From Aphidius gifuensis (lineage: Eukaryota > Arthropoda > Insecta > Hymenoptera > Braconidae): a stretch of DNA of 64,000 nt. The position numbers and the translations under genes were made by a program. Location of the stretch: the NCBI RefSeq assembly GCF_014905175.1, contig NC_057793.1, forward strand, positions 1,550,001-1,614,000, in the 5' to 3' direction. The notes under the pieces were generated by a model. The model saw nothing but the letters and a program-made list of their open reading frames with translations, was not told where the DNA came from and did not search any database. Positions 49,375 to 61,620 of this stretch are shown here, piece by piece (within the stretch, counting starts at the first letter, position 1; each line of letters opens with the position of its first letter).

Positions 49375-50823
49375 GATTCCGATTTTACAGACTTAAATTA
49401 TTTACGAAAATATATCGAAAAATCTTTCATTCACCTATGTGGAAGTACTCTCAAGAAACATGATAGAAAGTTTATTTGAGAATATTATCATAACGTTTAT
49501 ATATGAGCATATGTTAATTTAGATGGCATCGGGAAAATAAAAACCATGGATAAATTTAGTTTCAACATTGCAACAGGCACAGCTGATAAATTATTAATAA
49601 ATTTTTCAATACATGCCAAAAAAATCGTATTATTAGTAAAAAAATAATTAATAAAGGTATAGAAGCAATTATGTTAGGTGATCTGGAGGAAATTTTTCTC
49701 CGCCTTTCGTCTACTTTTCTCCGTCTTTTCTCCACTTTTTTCCAACATTGACCCATGGGTGGAGAAATGGTGGACAAATTCCTCCACTTAAAATTCATTC
49801 CGACTTTTCACCAACTTGCTGTAGTTGCTGGGTTTTTTGTTTTTTTGTATTATTATTGTTTTAAATAAATAGACAATTTTTTTATTTGGTAGAAATATCT
49901 TATTGATGAAATACATAGTAGATATAAAGTTGATACAAAGAGACGTCACTACTACGACAAAACTACATCTTGGCGGATAATTTTTCCGAGGTACTTAATT
50001 GGCTTTTGTATGCCTTGTTCATATTTTTTTTACAAATAATATCAGTGATTTAAAACGAAAAAAAAATCAGCAATTATTTTTAGTTATTCAATTGGCTTGA
50101 TAATAATTTTCTAATTAGTATTTTCATTATTTTTAATACATTTTGTTATTTTTTTTGTATGGAATGCTCAAAAGGAATGATCAAGTTATATTTATTTTTC
50201 TAGATAAATAATTTAAAAAGAATTTTCATTTTTTGGCACCTCGTTGGTCATTAATCATTGATGATTATACATCATTAGCGCCACATTGAAATAACATTAA
50301 TATTAATAAATAAAATCACTAAATTTTACGACATTTAAAAAATTTAAATAAACAATATTTTTATATAAAAAAATTAATAATTAAAAAAGTCATTTTCGTT
50401 ACTAAAAAATATATATGTAGCAAAAATTGTTGGTTTGTTATTTAAAAAATTGTATATAAATGTAAAAAGTTTTTTTTATTTTTTTCTCATTTTTTTATAT
50501 ATAAATTGAAAATATTATGAAATTTAATTATTATTTGTCATGGATTTAGTGACATTTACTTGAGTATTATAATGAAGAATTTACTTTTTAATTTACGATT
50601 AACAATTTGTTGATTAATTATTTTAAACAATCATTAATTTTATGATTGATATGATTATTTATTTATTTTTTTTTTATAATATATAAATCGATATTCAAAT
50701 AATTTATTTATGTGCGCATAGAAAAAAAAAAAAAGAAACATTCTTTCATTTTTAAAAAGTCAAATAATATTTTTTAAATTAATTTTATGATGGCTACTAA
50801 TGCTTCAAGTTTAAACCTCGGTC
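49375..50823. other. Intergenic DNA, no gene seen
   Basis: A GGAGAAAT/CTCCAC-rich patch at 49680-49800 resembles one at 58200-58320 in wording, perhaps a shared repeat family. Otherwise A/T-rich without supported frames. Confidence 0.45.
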
Positions 50824-51095
50824 CATTCTTAATCTCATTGGCTAATAAATATATTTTTATATTATTTTTTCTTTCCATAATTTATCATTATTATTTGAGT
50901 ATTAAAACGTAATTAATTTTTTGTTTTAACATGCTTTTATTTGACTTACAAATTGTCATTATTCAGAGAAAAAAAACCAGAAATCTCAAGATTTTATTTA
51001 TTACTAATTGATTATGAAAAATTAAAAAAAAAAATCTTATTATTACTGTTTTACGATTTTTTTTTCTTTTATAATAGGCAAATTGAATTATAATT
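50824..51095. repeat. Dispersed duplicate block, copy 2
   Basis: Partner of 40323-40590, same orientation, about 10.5 kb away. Its left edge follows CCTCGGTCCATTCTTA. Confidence 0.8.
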
Positions 51096-51589
51096 TAAAT
51101 AATTGCCATTTATTCTAATATAGTTTTACAATCAATAATCTATAAATAATTATGATTAATTTTTTTTTATTTAATTATATATTTGTATTTAAAATGACAA
51201 TAAAAAAAAAAAAAAACAAATTAGATATTTATGTTAAAACCAATCGAGACTAGAGCTATATCATCACACGACAATATTTAAAAAAAAAACTCCCATTACA
51301 TGGATCTATAATAAATATAAATTTTAAAATAAAAACAAACTTTTTTCTTATTCTTTTGATAAATAATTTTCTTCAAAAAAGTATCATTAATTTTAGTTAA
51401 TAGTGATACTCAATAAAAAGCATTAAATTAATATTTAATGATGTAAATGTGAAGCACAAATTTTAATGGAATAATTAATTTAAATATGGCTTATGCAAAT
51501 ATATGCATTTAATATTTAAAAAAATGCACCAGCAAGTTCTTGGAGATTATTGTTTCTTGTGTATTATTTGTTGTTTCAATTCAGCATTT

Positions 51590-54500
51590 TTATTCATCCT
51601 GAAAAAATCAATTTCAAGCTTATAAAATCATATTTATGTGAATAAAAAAATATTTATCAATTTAATAATCATAAAACAACAAAGCACAATTAAAAATATT
51701 ACCCATTCATGTTCGTCCACGCCTTCCATATGGTCTTGTTCCAAAGAACACTCTATCACATCGCCAACAATGTTGCTCATATTTTTTTGGATCTACCACA
51801 CACAACATAGACACACATAAATCACACTCCAATACAAAAAAAATAATAATAATATAAAATAAAAAATTAAACAAATAATAAGTATCTCAAGGAAATGAGA
51901 ACATTTTGATGTGTAAAAATAAAATAAATTCGTGCTTTCAATAATACTGTTGTTGTTATTAATTAGCTTAAAAATTATACCTCATCTTGCTTGGCTTTCA
52001 TGGTGTCTGCATTCCATCCCATTCTACCTCCACCACCACTGCCAAATGACTGTGATGAATATTGTCCAGATTGTTTAGCTGATACTGGTGCTGTAACAAT
52101 ACCTTGTCCTTGATTTTCTGAAACTAATAAATGAAAAAAAAAATATAAAATAATTGAAGCTACATTTTAAAACTTTTAGAGTTTATATAAATTAAATTTT
52201 AAACTTACGACAATCCATTCCAGGTGGTTGAAGATTAATTCTAGATGCATGTTTATTAATTCCACTGAACCATTCACCAGATGATAATGTTGGTTTCCAT
52301 GTAACTCTTGTTGGTGGAAATAAATCATCTTGAAATAAATCACTTTTAATTCTTGGTACAGTAAAACTTAATGGTTCAATATTATTATTTGTTAATCTTA
52401 ATGCAGATGCAAATTCAACACTAGCAACATCACATTTATTTTTAGGTAAAAATGATAAACCTTGATGTAAATTAGCAGCACGATGATGACTCAATGGACA
52501 TATATATGGTGCTTCTTCAGTAACTTCAAATGCATATATTGTTGAATCACCACGTCCAGTTAATAATAATGTTGAGCTATCTTCATCATAAAATGGCATT
52601 AATATTGCTGGTGATACATCCAATCCAACAGTATTTAATGGTGTATTTAATTGATCAGCTTTAAATACCATTATTTGTCGTTCAGATACTTTATCAAAAC
52701 CCATAACAACAATATATCTTCCATCTAATGCCCATATAACTCTAGCACCACGTGTACCAATTGGTCCTTTACCTTCATTTATTGGTACATTGCTTGTTCT
52801 TGGTTTATAAACACGTAATTTACAATCTTTACATGATGTTGCTAAATATTGTCCACATGGTGACCATGCAATACTAAATATTTGATCATTATGTCCAGTT
52901 AATATTATTTTAGCAATTGCTACTTTATTATTGCTGTTATTATTATTTAAACCTTCTAAATCCCATATTTTAATTGTTGTATCATATGATGCTGATGCAA
53001 GTACATCAATAGCAAGTGGATGAAATTTAATAATATAAATTTTATCAGTATGTGCTTCAACAGTATGTTTTGGTTCATTTGTTGGTTCAATAAGACCACC
53101 ATTTGGTATTTCCCATAAACGTATCATACCATCATCACATGCAACAGCTAATCTTTGATTATTAAATGGATCCCATTGAAAATCCATAATACTTGCACCA
53201 TGTACTAATGCTGGTATAACACCATCAGCAAGTCTACCAGTTTTATTTAATTCTAATACAGCAATTTTACCACCAGGACCACTTAATGGTACAGCAACAC
53301 GTTCATAATTTGCATGAAAACCATCACATTCACCAGATATTTGTCTACTAATATTTCTTATATTTTCAATATGAGTTGATTTATGACCAGGTGTACCTTT
53401 TAAATGACGAAATTTTGATACTCTACCAAATACTGTTGATGTACGTTTTGGTGTTGGTGTTGTTATTGTTGCTGTTATTATATCTTGTTTTTCAAGACGT
53501 GGATCCATACTTTGTTGACGTAACATTGTTACTGGTAATTTTATTATTTTATCATCATCTTTATTATCATTTTTTGATTTAAATGAATCACGTCGTCTTA
53601 ATGATGTTGGTGAACCAATAACACCCATAGCTTTTTCAGCTAAATTACCATCAGTTACTGATACTGAACGACTCTCATATAATCTTCTTCTTTCAGCAAT
53701 TGAATTTCTATTTAAACCACCACGTTCTAAATTACCTGGTTCATCATTATCTGGTGAATCATCTTTTATTTTAATACTTGATTCAAATAATTTACGTCTT
53801 TCAGCAGTACTTGGTGTTTTTGGCTTGTAACCAGAATCACTTGAATTTGCATCTTCTTCAATTGATGATGTATCACTTTTACCATTATCATTTTCTTTAT
53901 TTATTATTATTTGTTCATTATCATCAATTGGTGATGATTTATCAGCATCAACAAGTTCATCAGTCATTGTTGAATTATTTGTATCTTGTAAATGATAACC
54001 ATTACTATTATTATTGTTGTCATTATTTGGTGGCGCAACTGGAACCGAGAATACTTTGTCAAATGAAAATTCTTGATTTCCAGATTTTGCCTGAAATGGT
54101 TTTGGTCCAAGTCTTGGCTGTAGAAAAACAAACAAAACAACAAAAAATACAATTTTTATTATCAGTTAAATTATCTTTTTAAAATTATTATTATTATCAT
54201 TATTATTATTATTATTAACAACTTGAAAACTATTAAAAATATCTATAGAAAAAAAATAAAAATGAGATAAAAAAAGTAATGATATTATTAATCCTCCTCC
54301 AACCTTGTAGCCACCAACAATATTTGGACTGACTGATGTGACAACTGATGCTGAATTTGGTGATGTTCTTGGACGTGCAACTGGTTTTGGTTCTTCATCA
54401 GATATACTATTAGCACGTGATGATCTTGGTAATGGTTTTGGTGGTATTGTTGTTTGTCCTCCTACTCCACCACCACCACCACCACCTCCAACTCCACCTC

Positions 54501-56479
54501 CTCCATTTTGTATTTTTTTATCATCACCACCACCATCATTATTATTATCAAATATTTTCATTGTTTCATCAATTTTATCAGCTTCATTATCATAATTTTC
54601 TTTGTCATTATTTTTATTAAAATCTTTTTGTTTATCATTATTTCTATCTTCATGTTCTTGTACAATTGATTGTACTTTAGCAATTTGTACAAAACCTTTT
54701 GGTGTTGCATGTAGACTTTTAGCTGCTTTTGCATTTTCAGTTTTAATTATCTGCTGATTTTCCTTGAGTGCTGCCAAGTTTCCTTTGTGTATCTAAAGGT
54801 CAAGTTGTTTTTTTTTCTTCATTATGACACTTATTTTTATTTTTTTTTTTTTATTAAACAGTCAAAGCTACGCACACATTTTTTTTTTTATTTTTATTTT
54901 TCACATTCAAAGAAAAATTAGCTAAAATCATCGGTGTCATTCTGAAATTTACGTACACACAGCAAAATAATACATAAATCAAAACTAAAAAAATAATAAA
55001 AATTTTCAAATAATAATAATAATAATAATAATAACAATCGTGCTGTAAAATAAAAATAAAAAATAATAATAAAAATTAAATAATATTCTACACAAAGCTC
55101 AGCTGAAAATGATATATAAAAAAATAAAACTTACTGTTATTGATTCTTCGCCTTTTTCACGTTTAGCTGGATCAAGTGATATTTTTGGTACTGGTGCATC
55201 ATGGCCTTTGATCCATGCCTCAGCATTATTTTGTGCAACACAGCCAGCAGTATCTGGATAAAGATCACTGTGAAAATCTCTGTATGACTAAACAATGAAG
55301 AAAAAAAATTAGTACAACTCAAAAACAACAAATGTAAATGCAAAAAATAAAAATAAATAAATAACCTTTCTTGGTACTTGATACATGATTGGAATAACAG
55401 TTGAAGATGTTAATTGTAAAATTCTATTAACTTCAGCTTGCATAACATGTAGTGCTCTTTTGGGTACTGAACAAATGCCTTTTGTTTGTTCACCACTGTG
55501 ACGTATACCCTCAACAAGATATGGATCTTTATCAGTAACTTCCATATACATTATTGTTGTATCACCTTTACCAGCAAGAAATAACATATTTGTATCTGAA
55601 TCAAATATTGGCATAAGTATACCAGTACTACAATCAAGTTCTAATGTTTTTTCTGGTATTGTTAAATTTCTTAAATCACGTATATAAACTTGACGTAATC
55701 TACTTGCATCAAAACCAGTTGTTAATATTCTTCCACTATTACCAAGCCATACAACTCTTGAATCTTTGATACTTTGATGACTTGAACAATGATTAACAAT
55801 TGGTTTATTAATACGTGGATCAATAATACGTAATTGTTTATCTTTTGATGATGTTGCTATTAGTGTACCATCATATTTCCAACTTAAAGATTGTATAACA
55901 TCATTATGTTCATTATTTGAAAATAATTCATTTTGTGATACAACATCCCATAATGATAAATTTGTATATGATACTGTTGTTAATAAATTATCAGCAGTTG
56001 GATGCCATTGTACAACTTCAACTCTTCTTTGACGATGTGAAAATGTACATTCTGGATTACATATTGATTCTTCAAGTCCTGTATCTGGTATATGCCATAA
56101 TTTAACAAGACAATCTTGTGAACCAGTTGCTAATAAACCATCATGAAATGGTGAAAAACTCATGTCTGTTACAGTATCAGTATGGGCATGTAATAATGGC
56201 ATTGTTTTACTTTTTCTTCCACAATCTTCAAGTGGTAGCACTGCCAAACTTGATCCTAAAATATTTATTTATTTAATTTTATTTATTTAGCTGTTATTAT
56301 TTTTTTATTATTTACTTACCATTGTGATCAACATTGAATGCCATAAATGCTGCTGATGCTGCAATATTATTTCCATAAGTTTGATATGAACCAACGCAAA
56401 TATCACGAATACATGCTTCTGGTTTTGGTACAATTGGTGTTGCATTTTTATATTTTGATGCTTTAAAACGCCAAGCCAT
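51590..56479 (-). CDS. pod1: Coronin-7 / pod1, tandem-coronin protein (about 1280 aa)
   Basis: Eight exons on the minus strand: 56320-56479, 55366-56255, 55135-55287, 54304-54792, 52209-54117, 51981-52123, 51703-51792 and 51590-51598. The N-terminal coronin module (MAWRFKASKYKNATPIVPKP, HTDTVTDMSFSPFHDGLLAT, VPRK-SYRDFHSDLYPDTAG) is followed by a Gly/Pro-rich, charged linker (a Gly-run, PPKPLPR, GPKPF) and a second beta-propeller from about residue 795 (SKFRHLKGTPGHK, DIMV-type WD repeats, PPTRVTWKPTLSSGEWFSG). The tail ends EGVDEHEWDE, the acidic C-terminus of coronin-7. Drosophila pod1 crosslinks actin and microtubules. The last exon encodes only Asp-Glu and stop. Exon 4's donor is GTTGGA, weak, so its end is less certain. 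Confidence 0.93.
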
Positions 56480-57376
56480 TTTTAATCATGTAATCTAAAA
56501 AATAAAAAACAACAATTTAATACTTGCTATTTAAATAAACAAAATTTAAAATATATTTTACAGTTATAAATTTAAATAATTCAATTAACCTTGGTGATAA
56601 ATAGAAAAAGTACGTGAGTAAATTTTTATAAATTGTATTTTTATTTTTATTATTTAATAAAATAATCAGCTTAACAGTCAAGAGTAAATTTTTTTTTTGT
56701 TGTGTATGTATGACTAATATTCCAGGGGGTGAAATATCCCCACCCTTGAGTATAAACCACCACCAATACACAAGGGTTGTAACAATAAAAAAGGAACAAA
56801 AAAAAACCTGATTTACGCCGAAAGAATAGAAGACAAAAAAGGAGCAAAAAAATATAAATAAAAACAATTTTTTTTTTTTGATAAATAATAATATTTACAT
56901 AGATAAATAATATTATTATTATTTTTAAATAACAATAACAATAACAAAAATAAATTAATTAATGATTGATTGATAAAAACTTACGTGATTAAAATTTTAA
57001 AATGAAATTTGTCATTCGTTGTTGATAATATGATATTTTTAATTTATTTATAATAATTAAAAGTTGTTTAATTATACACACGTTAATTGATAATAAAAAC
57101 ACAAGTAGTAAAAACAAGTAAAAAAGAGACTAGACATACACAATGTCACAATGTTGGTTGGTGGTTGTGGTGGGCACGGGCGTCAGGATGACAGCCGGAA
57201 ATGGGAAACCTCCCCTTTGCTCCCCTTTGCTCCCCTTCTCGTTGTATTTATATCGCTCTTTCTCTCTTGCTCTTGTTGTTTTTTAGTTATTTTTTGTTAT
57301 TGTTTAAAAAGTATGCTTGTGTGAGTCCCTGCTGGCATTGTGTGGCATTGAACATGTGTATATATGTCTTTGTTTT

Positions 57377-57690
57377 TTATCACCTCTCTCAGTCAAGGGC
57401 CCCACCCTCAAGTACAGATCACTTACCGACCGAGATATCAAACACACGCATGCGTGCATCAATCGATTAGGAAATTTAAAAATTATTTTATACAATTTTT
57501 CATTTTTTTTTTTTTTTTTGTATTAATTATGGTATGATTTTTTAATGATGATAAATCAGCAAGTACAGCTTGAAAAAAATTTTTTTTTAAAAATGAGTAT
57601 TTTTAATTTAAATATTGTTAATGAATTAATTAAAATTTAATTCGATATTTTAGAGATTTATTAACTTGTTAATACGTGAAACTATTTTGA
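57377..57690 (-). pseudogene. Broken duplicate of TBC1D19 last exon and flank
   Basis: Matches 58368-58690: the CTCTCTCAGTCAAGGGCC element, then GATGATAAATCAGCAAGTAC (within the last exon) and the intron before it up to CGATATTTTAGAGAT. The middle of the exon is lost and the acceptor context is altered (AAGCTGTAC), so it cannot serve as an exon. Confidence 0.8.
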
Positions 57691-57842
57691 GAAAATTGGC
57701 GAAATCATTTACACCAGGGTGATTGATTAGCGGGTTTATAATCTGGGTAATTTTTTATTTTACATTTAAAATAGTGATCTGCGATAGATGAGAGATGTCA
57801 AGACGCTAAAATCAAAGTGAGAGACAGATTTTTTAAAGTCGT

Positions 57843-57877
57843 GACGAGACAAGAGAGAGCTTGACTCTTGCCTCGTC
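57843..57877. other. Short inverted repeat
   Basis: GACGAGACAAGAG (57843-57855) pairs with CTCTTGCCTCGTC (57865-57877) with one mismatch and a 9-nt loop. Confidence 0.55.
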
Positions 57878-58531
57878 TCGTCTCGATTTTAAAAGATCTG
57901 CTAAAAAAGTTAAACTTATCAGGCTGTATAAAAAAATCTCCACTCAGTTCATAATATAATATAAGCATAAAAAATAACTTTAAACATTAAAATCAAAAAC
58001 ATGGGTTACCATATGCGAAATACTATCAGGACACTAATGATGCCGCGAGACATGAGAAAAACGAAATGAGACGAGAATTTGGTGTTCCTGATTCGGGAAC
58101 GAATGTCCTGATCAATCCTGATCCTTTTCATAAAAAATGTCTTAATTTGAGAAAAATGTCATGATTTATCAAAATTTTTCTTTTTCCAATTAATCTTGAT
58201 GCATGCGGAGAAATGAGTGGAGAAATATGTGTGAAAAAATTTCTCCGAATTTCCTCCGAAAGACTTGGGTAAAGAAATGTTCGGGGAAATTTCTCCGGCT
58301 TAAAAATTCAATTCATAAGACTTTGAGTGAAGTTAATCCAGGTATCACCTAGAAAGCATTCTCGGTTGTCTATCACCTCTCTCAGTCAAGGGCCTCACCC
58401 TCAAGGACAGACACATACCACGGTCACTTATACTGACAGAATTATCAAACACTCGCATACATGCATCAATAGATTTAAAAAAAATTTATATATTTTTTTT
58501 TTTTTTGCATTAATTATATATTTTTATTTTA

Positions 58532-60634
58532 TTATTCTTTTAAAAGTACAAGCTGAAGTAATGGCATAATTTTTAATGATGATAAATCAGCAAGTACAGC
58601 CTAAAAAAAATGCACAAAAATTAATATTTTAAATTTAAATGATAATTCTGTTAATGAGTTAATTAATTTACTTCGATATTTTGGAGATTATTAACTTGCA
58701 AAAGATTATCTTTACGAAAACTTAGTATTGTCACAGCAAGAAGTGAAACAATTTCAAGAGAATCATAGCCAAGAATTAAATCCCAAAGATATAAAAGTTG
58801 TTCTGGTGGTAAATGACCACTGAAACCTCTCATGAGCCATTTAAAAACAACTCTAACTCTAAAAAAATTATATTATTTATTTATTATTGTTCCTAACAAT
58901 TATTATAAATTAATTAAAAAAATATAAATATACATACGGTTGTATTTGTAAATTACGAAAATGAGTCCAAAGTTGTGGTTCATGACACTGTAGTAATCTT
59001 TCAAATAATAAACATAGAGCAACAATACCTTGTTCATGACTTGATACAGTATGAAGACGAAACCAATAACGTAAATAAAATGCTCTAAATGAATAATACA
59101 TTGCACAAGGATCATCATATAAATAACAAAATGGTGTTGCATACATTGTAAAACCATGAAATGGAATAACACCACTTGGTGGAAATACAAGTGTATTTTC
59201 AAGTGCTGCTGGTTTACCTTGTAATACAGCATGTATAACTTGTCCACCAGCACTTTTATCACTTGTAACTGGTCTTAAAATTTCTGAATCACGTGAAAAA
59301 CAAATCATTGTTTTGTATAATACATCTTCAAATACAAAATATTGATCATCATTACTTGCTGTTAATTGAACGTCTTTTATTATTAGCTTGTCTACCATTA
59401 TGTCATACTGAAGTACCATAGATTTTAGCTCTTCATAGTAATCAGCATCCTGTTGATAAAAAAAAATAGAATAGAAATTTTATGATGAATTATTTTGATG
59501 GGCAAAAATAATTACAATTTCCTTGACAACTGATCCAAGAACAAGCGACCAAAGTTGACCTCTGAGTGCTCGTGGTGATCCACGTTTTAAAAATTCTTGT
59601 GCAATTGGTGAATGATTTGAATTTAATACTTTTTCACCAAGTTCTGTACGTTCTATTTCTAGGCTTTTATAATTTCCAACAGCTGGCATTTCATTATCAA
59701 CCCCAAGTAATGGTGCACCTTGTGCCAACTCACTGTACGTCATTCTCTGTTATTAAGCAAAATTAAAACAAAATTATATATTCACCCAGTTTTAATTGGC
59801 TGTAACATGTAGATATAATTTTTTACCAATTGTTCAAGTGTCTTGACACGAATTTGAATATGACTAAATTCCCAATTTGGCTGATTTTGTTGTTTTTTAA
59901 ATAATGGATCTCTGATAGAGAATAAAACTTCGAGAAAATCTTTTGGTGCATAGAGAGGACGGTACTGAGATAAATCTTAAAATTAAAAATAAATTACAAT
60001 TGATGATTTTACTGAAAGGGTGATCATATTGTTTTAGAAAAAAATTTTTTTTATTTTTTACCAACATCATAGGTACTCAATTCATTCCATTTTTCAGCAA
60101 GTTCATCTTTATCTGAGCTTGGTCGTATTCTGGCAAGTGGAACATTTAATTCATTACACATGGAATTTAATGATTTTTGAATTCTTCTTTCCCATTGTAT
60201 TTGTGCTTTTCGAAGATAATTTAAATCAGCTGCATCTGGTGATTTTAATTCATCTTTTGGCTGTGAAATTAAGCATGTTTTTATTGATCTAACATAGCTG
60301 ATATTGTGTGGAGATTAAAATAAAAATATATCTACTTGTGATCGTGCCCAATGAAAAACAGTATTTCTTATTTCAGTTTCAAGACCATTATTTTTTAATG
60401 CATCAATAAGTGTTGTCTTGAAATTGTCTTTTTTAACAGCCGATGAAGCAACAAGATGCTTGAAAATAAATTACATATTTTATTTAATTTTAAAATATAA
60501 TTTTTGATGTATTTTAAAACTAAAAATACCTGAACTTCGTTGTAGAGATTTTTATAATTAGTCATACATTGAATTTCTTCGGTTAATTTATTAGCTGATT
60601 TTTCCGTATCCCATTTGTTATCTTCATTATTCAT
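58532..60634 (-). CDS. TBC1D19: TBC domain family member 19 (524 aa)
   Basis: Eight exons on the minus strand: 60530-60634, 60336-60458, 60062-60260, 59827-59975, 59516-59746, 58938-59449, 58672-58858 and 58532-58600 (1575 nt). It is collinear with vertebrate TBC1D19: YLRKAQIQWERRIQKSLNSM, RPLYAPKDFLEVL, GSPRALRGQLWSLVLG, KLIIKDVQLTASNDDQYFVF, FPPSGVIPFHGFTMY, SSHEQGIVALCLLFERLLQ, LWDLILGYDSLEI and the final AVLADLSSLKIMPLLQL. The TBC fold occupies about residues 210-480. As in the vertebrate protein, the catalytic IxxDxxR arginine and YQG glutamine are not visible, so GAP activity is doubtful. It shares a promoter region with the ADD-domain gene; the start ATG at 60634 is the first in frame with the family N-terminus. 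Confidence 0.95.
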
Positions 60635-61620
60635 TTTACTCAAATTTATTTTTTTATTATTTTTAAAAATATTATCAATCGAGGAAAGCAACTGGAGCGA
60701 TCGCCATTTGTATAAACAAATATTGTTTCCCGGTTTACCTGGGAAACCGCGAAACAAAAAAAAAATTATATATTCACGTGATACGCAAATAAAAAATTAG
60801 CAATCCCCACTTTTCAATCTAAATTGTGTATAGTTTATGTAATTACATCCGCGCATGCGTTTATAAAAAATTATTAAATAAATTTAGCCGCCATTTTCTC
60901 GACAAATTGTCAATTCGATAGGTCGTCGAAATAGCCGGCAAATCTTGTCTAACAAAATTTATAAATCACAAACGGTAAAGATAAACAATAATATCAACAA
61001 TAACATTATTTTTTTTGTTTAAATAAAATTAATTATGTGAATTGATCAAGATAAAGATTGTCAGCCATCTTGGGCCCTCGTTTTCGCGCCAAATAATTCA
61101 AAAAAAAAAAAAAAAAAAGTAAATTCGATACCTCGAAGAAAGAGAGATAAAAAAAAAAAAAAAAAAAATACATTGCAGAAAGTATACATTGAAACGGAAG
61201 CGGCCTGATATCCAGTGTTTGCCAAGCTCCCAGGAACATGGCTCAGGAACTCGTCATGCAATAATATTCCCCAGTGGAAAAAAAAAATCCAATTTTTTAT
61301 TTGAATAAAAAACCGGCTTTTTTTTTTTATCAATTCTCGAATGTGACTGTTTAATTGGACAGTGTTTAAATGGTTTTGATTTTTTGTTTTAAATTACCGT
61401 TTTTTTTTCTTTGTTTAAATAATAATAAATAAATTAATAAAAAAGCAAGTAAACTGTGGTGTAAAATAAAGAAACTCAAAGTCAACCAATAAATCTAGGA
61501 AATCAAAAATGAAATTGATATAAAATGGAGACTAATGTTGGACAAAGTGTGTGATAAATTGACTACATAAAGGCGTCTGTCTGTAACTTGTTTAATAAAA
61601 TTCATAAATAATCATTAACA
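60635..61620. promoter_or_regulatory. Compact bidirectional promoter TBC1D19 / ADD gene
   Basis: Between two divergent ATGs. Visible consensus sites: GCGCATGCG (about 60851-60859, NRF1/Ewg type), GCCGCCATTTTC (about 60887-60898, YY1/Pho type), GCCATCTTGG (about 61064, YY1-like) and TTTCGCGCCAAA (61082-61093, a perfect E2F site). Such clusters are usual in housekeeping promoters. Confidence 0.6.

Larger units (their letters stand above)
56480..58531. promoter_or_regulatory. pod1 upstream region, including duplicated TBC1D19 tail
   Basis: About 57160-57260 is GC-richer with GACAGCCGGAAATG (an ETS-type CCGGAA core) and C-rich CCCCTTTG repeats, plausibly the pod1 promoter. About 57377-57690 is a duplicate of the TBC1D19 3' end. 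57700-58320 contains a small hairpin and no gene. Confidence 0.45.

Noticed and set aside
49680..49800. GGAGAAAT-rich patch similar to 58200-58320
   Set aside because: Resemblance is limited to short motifs; not enough to call a repeat family without alignment.
53376..54182. Plus-strand frames opposite pod1 exon 5
   Set aside because: Leu/Tyr/His-rich shadows of the coding minus strand.
58903..59262. Alternative minus-strand 119-codon frame
   Set aside because: Out-of-frame shadow of TBC1D19 exon 6.
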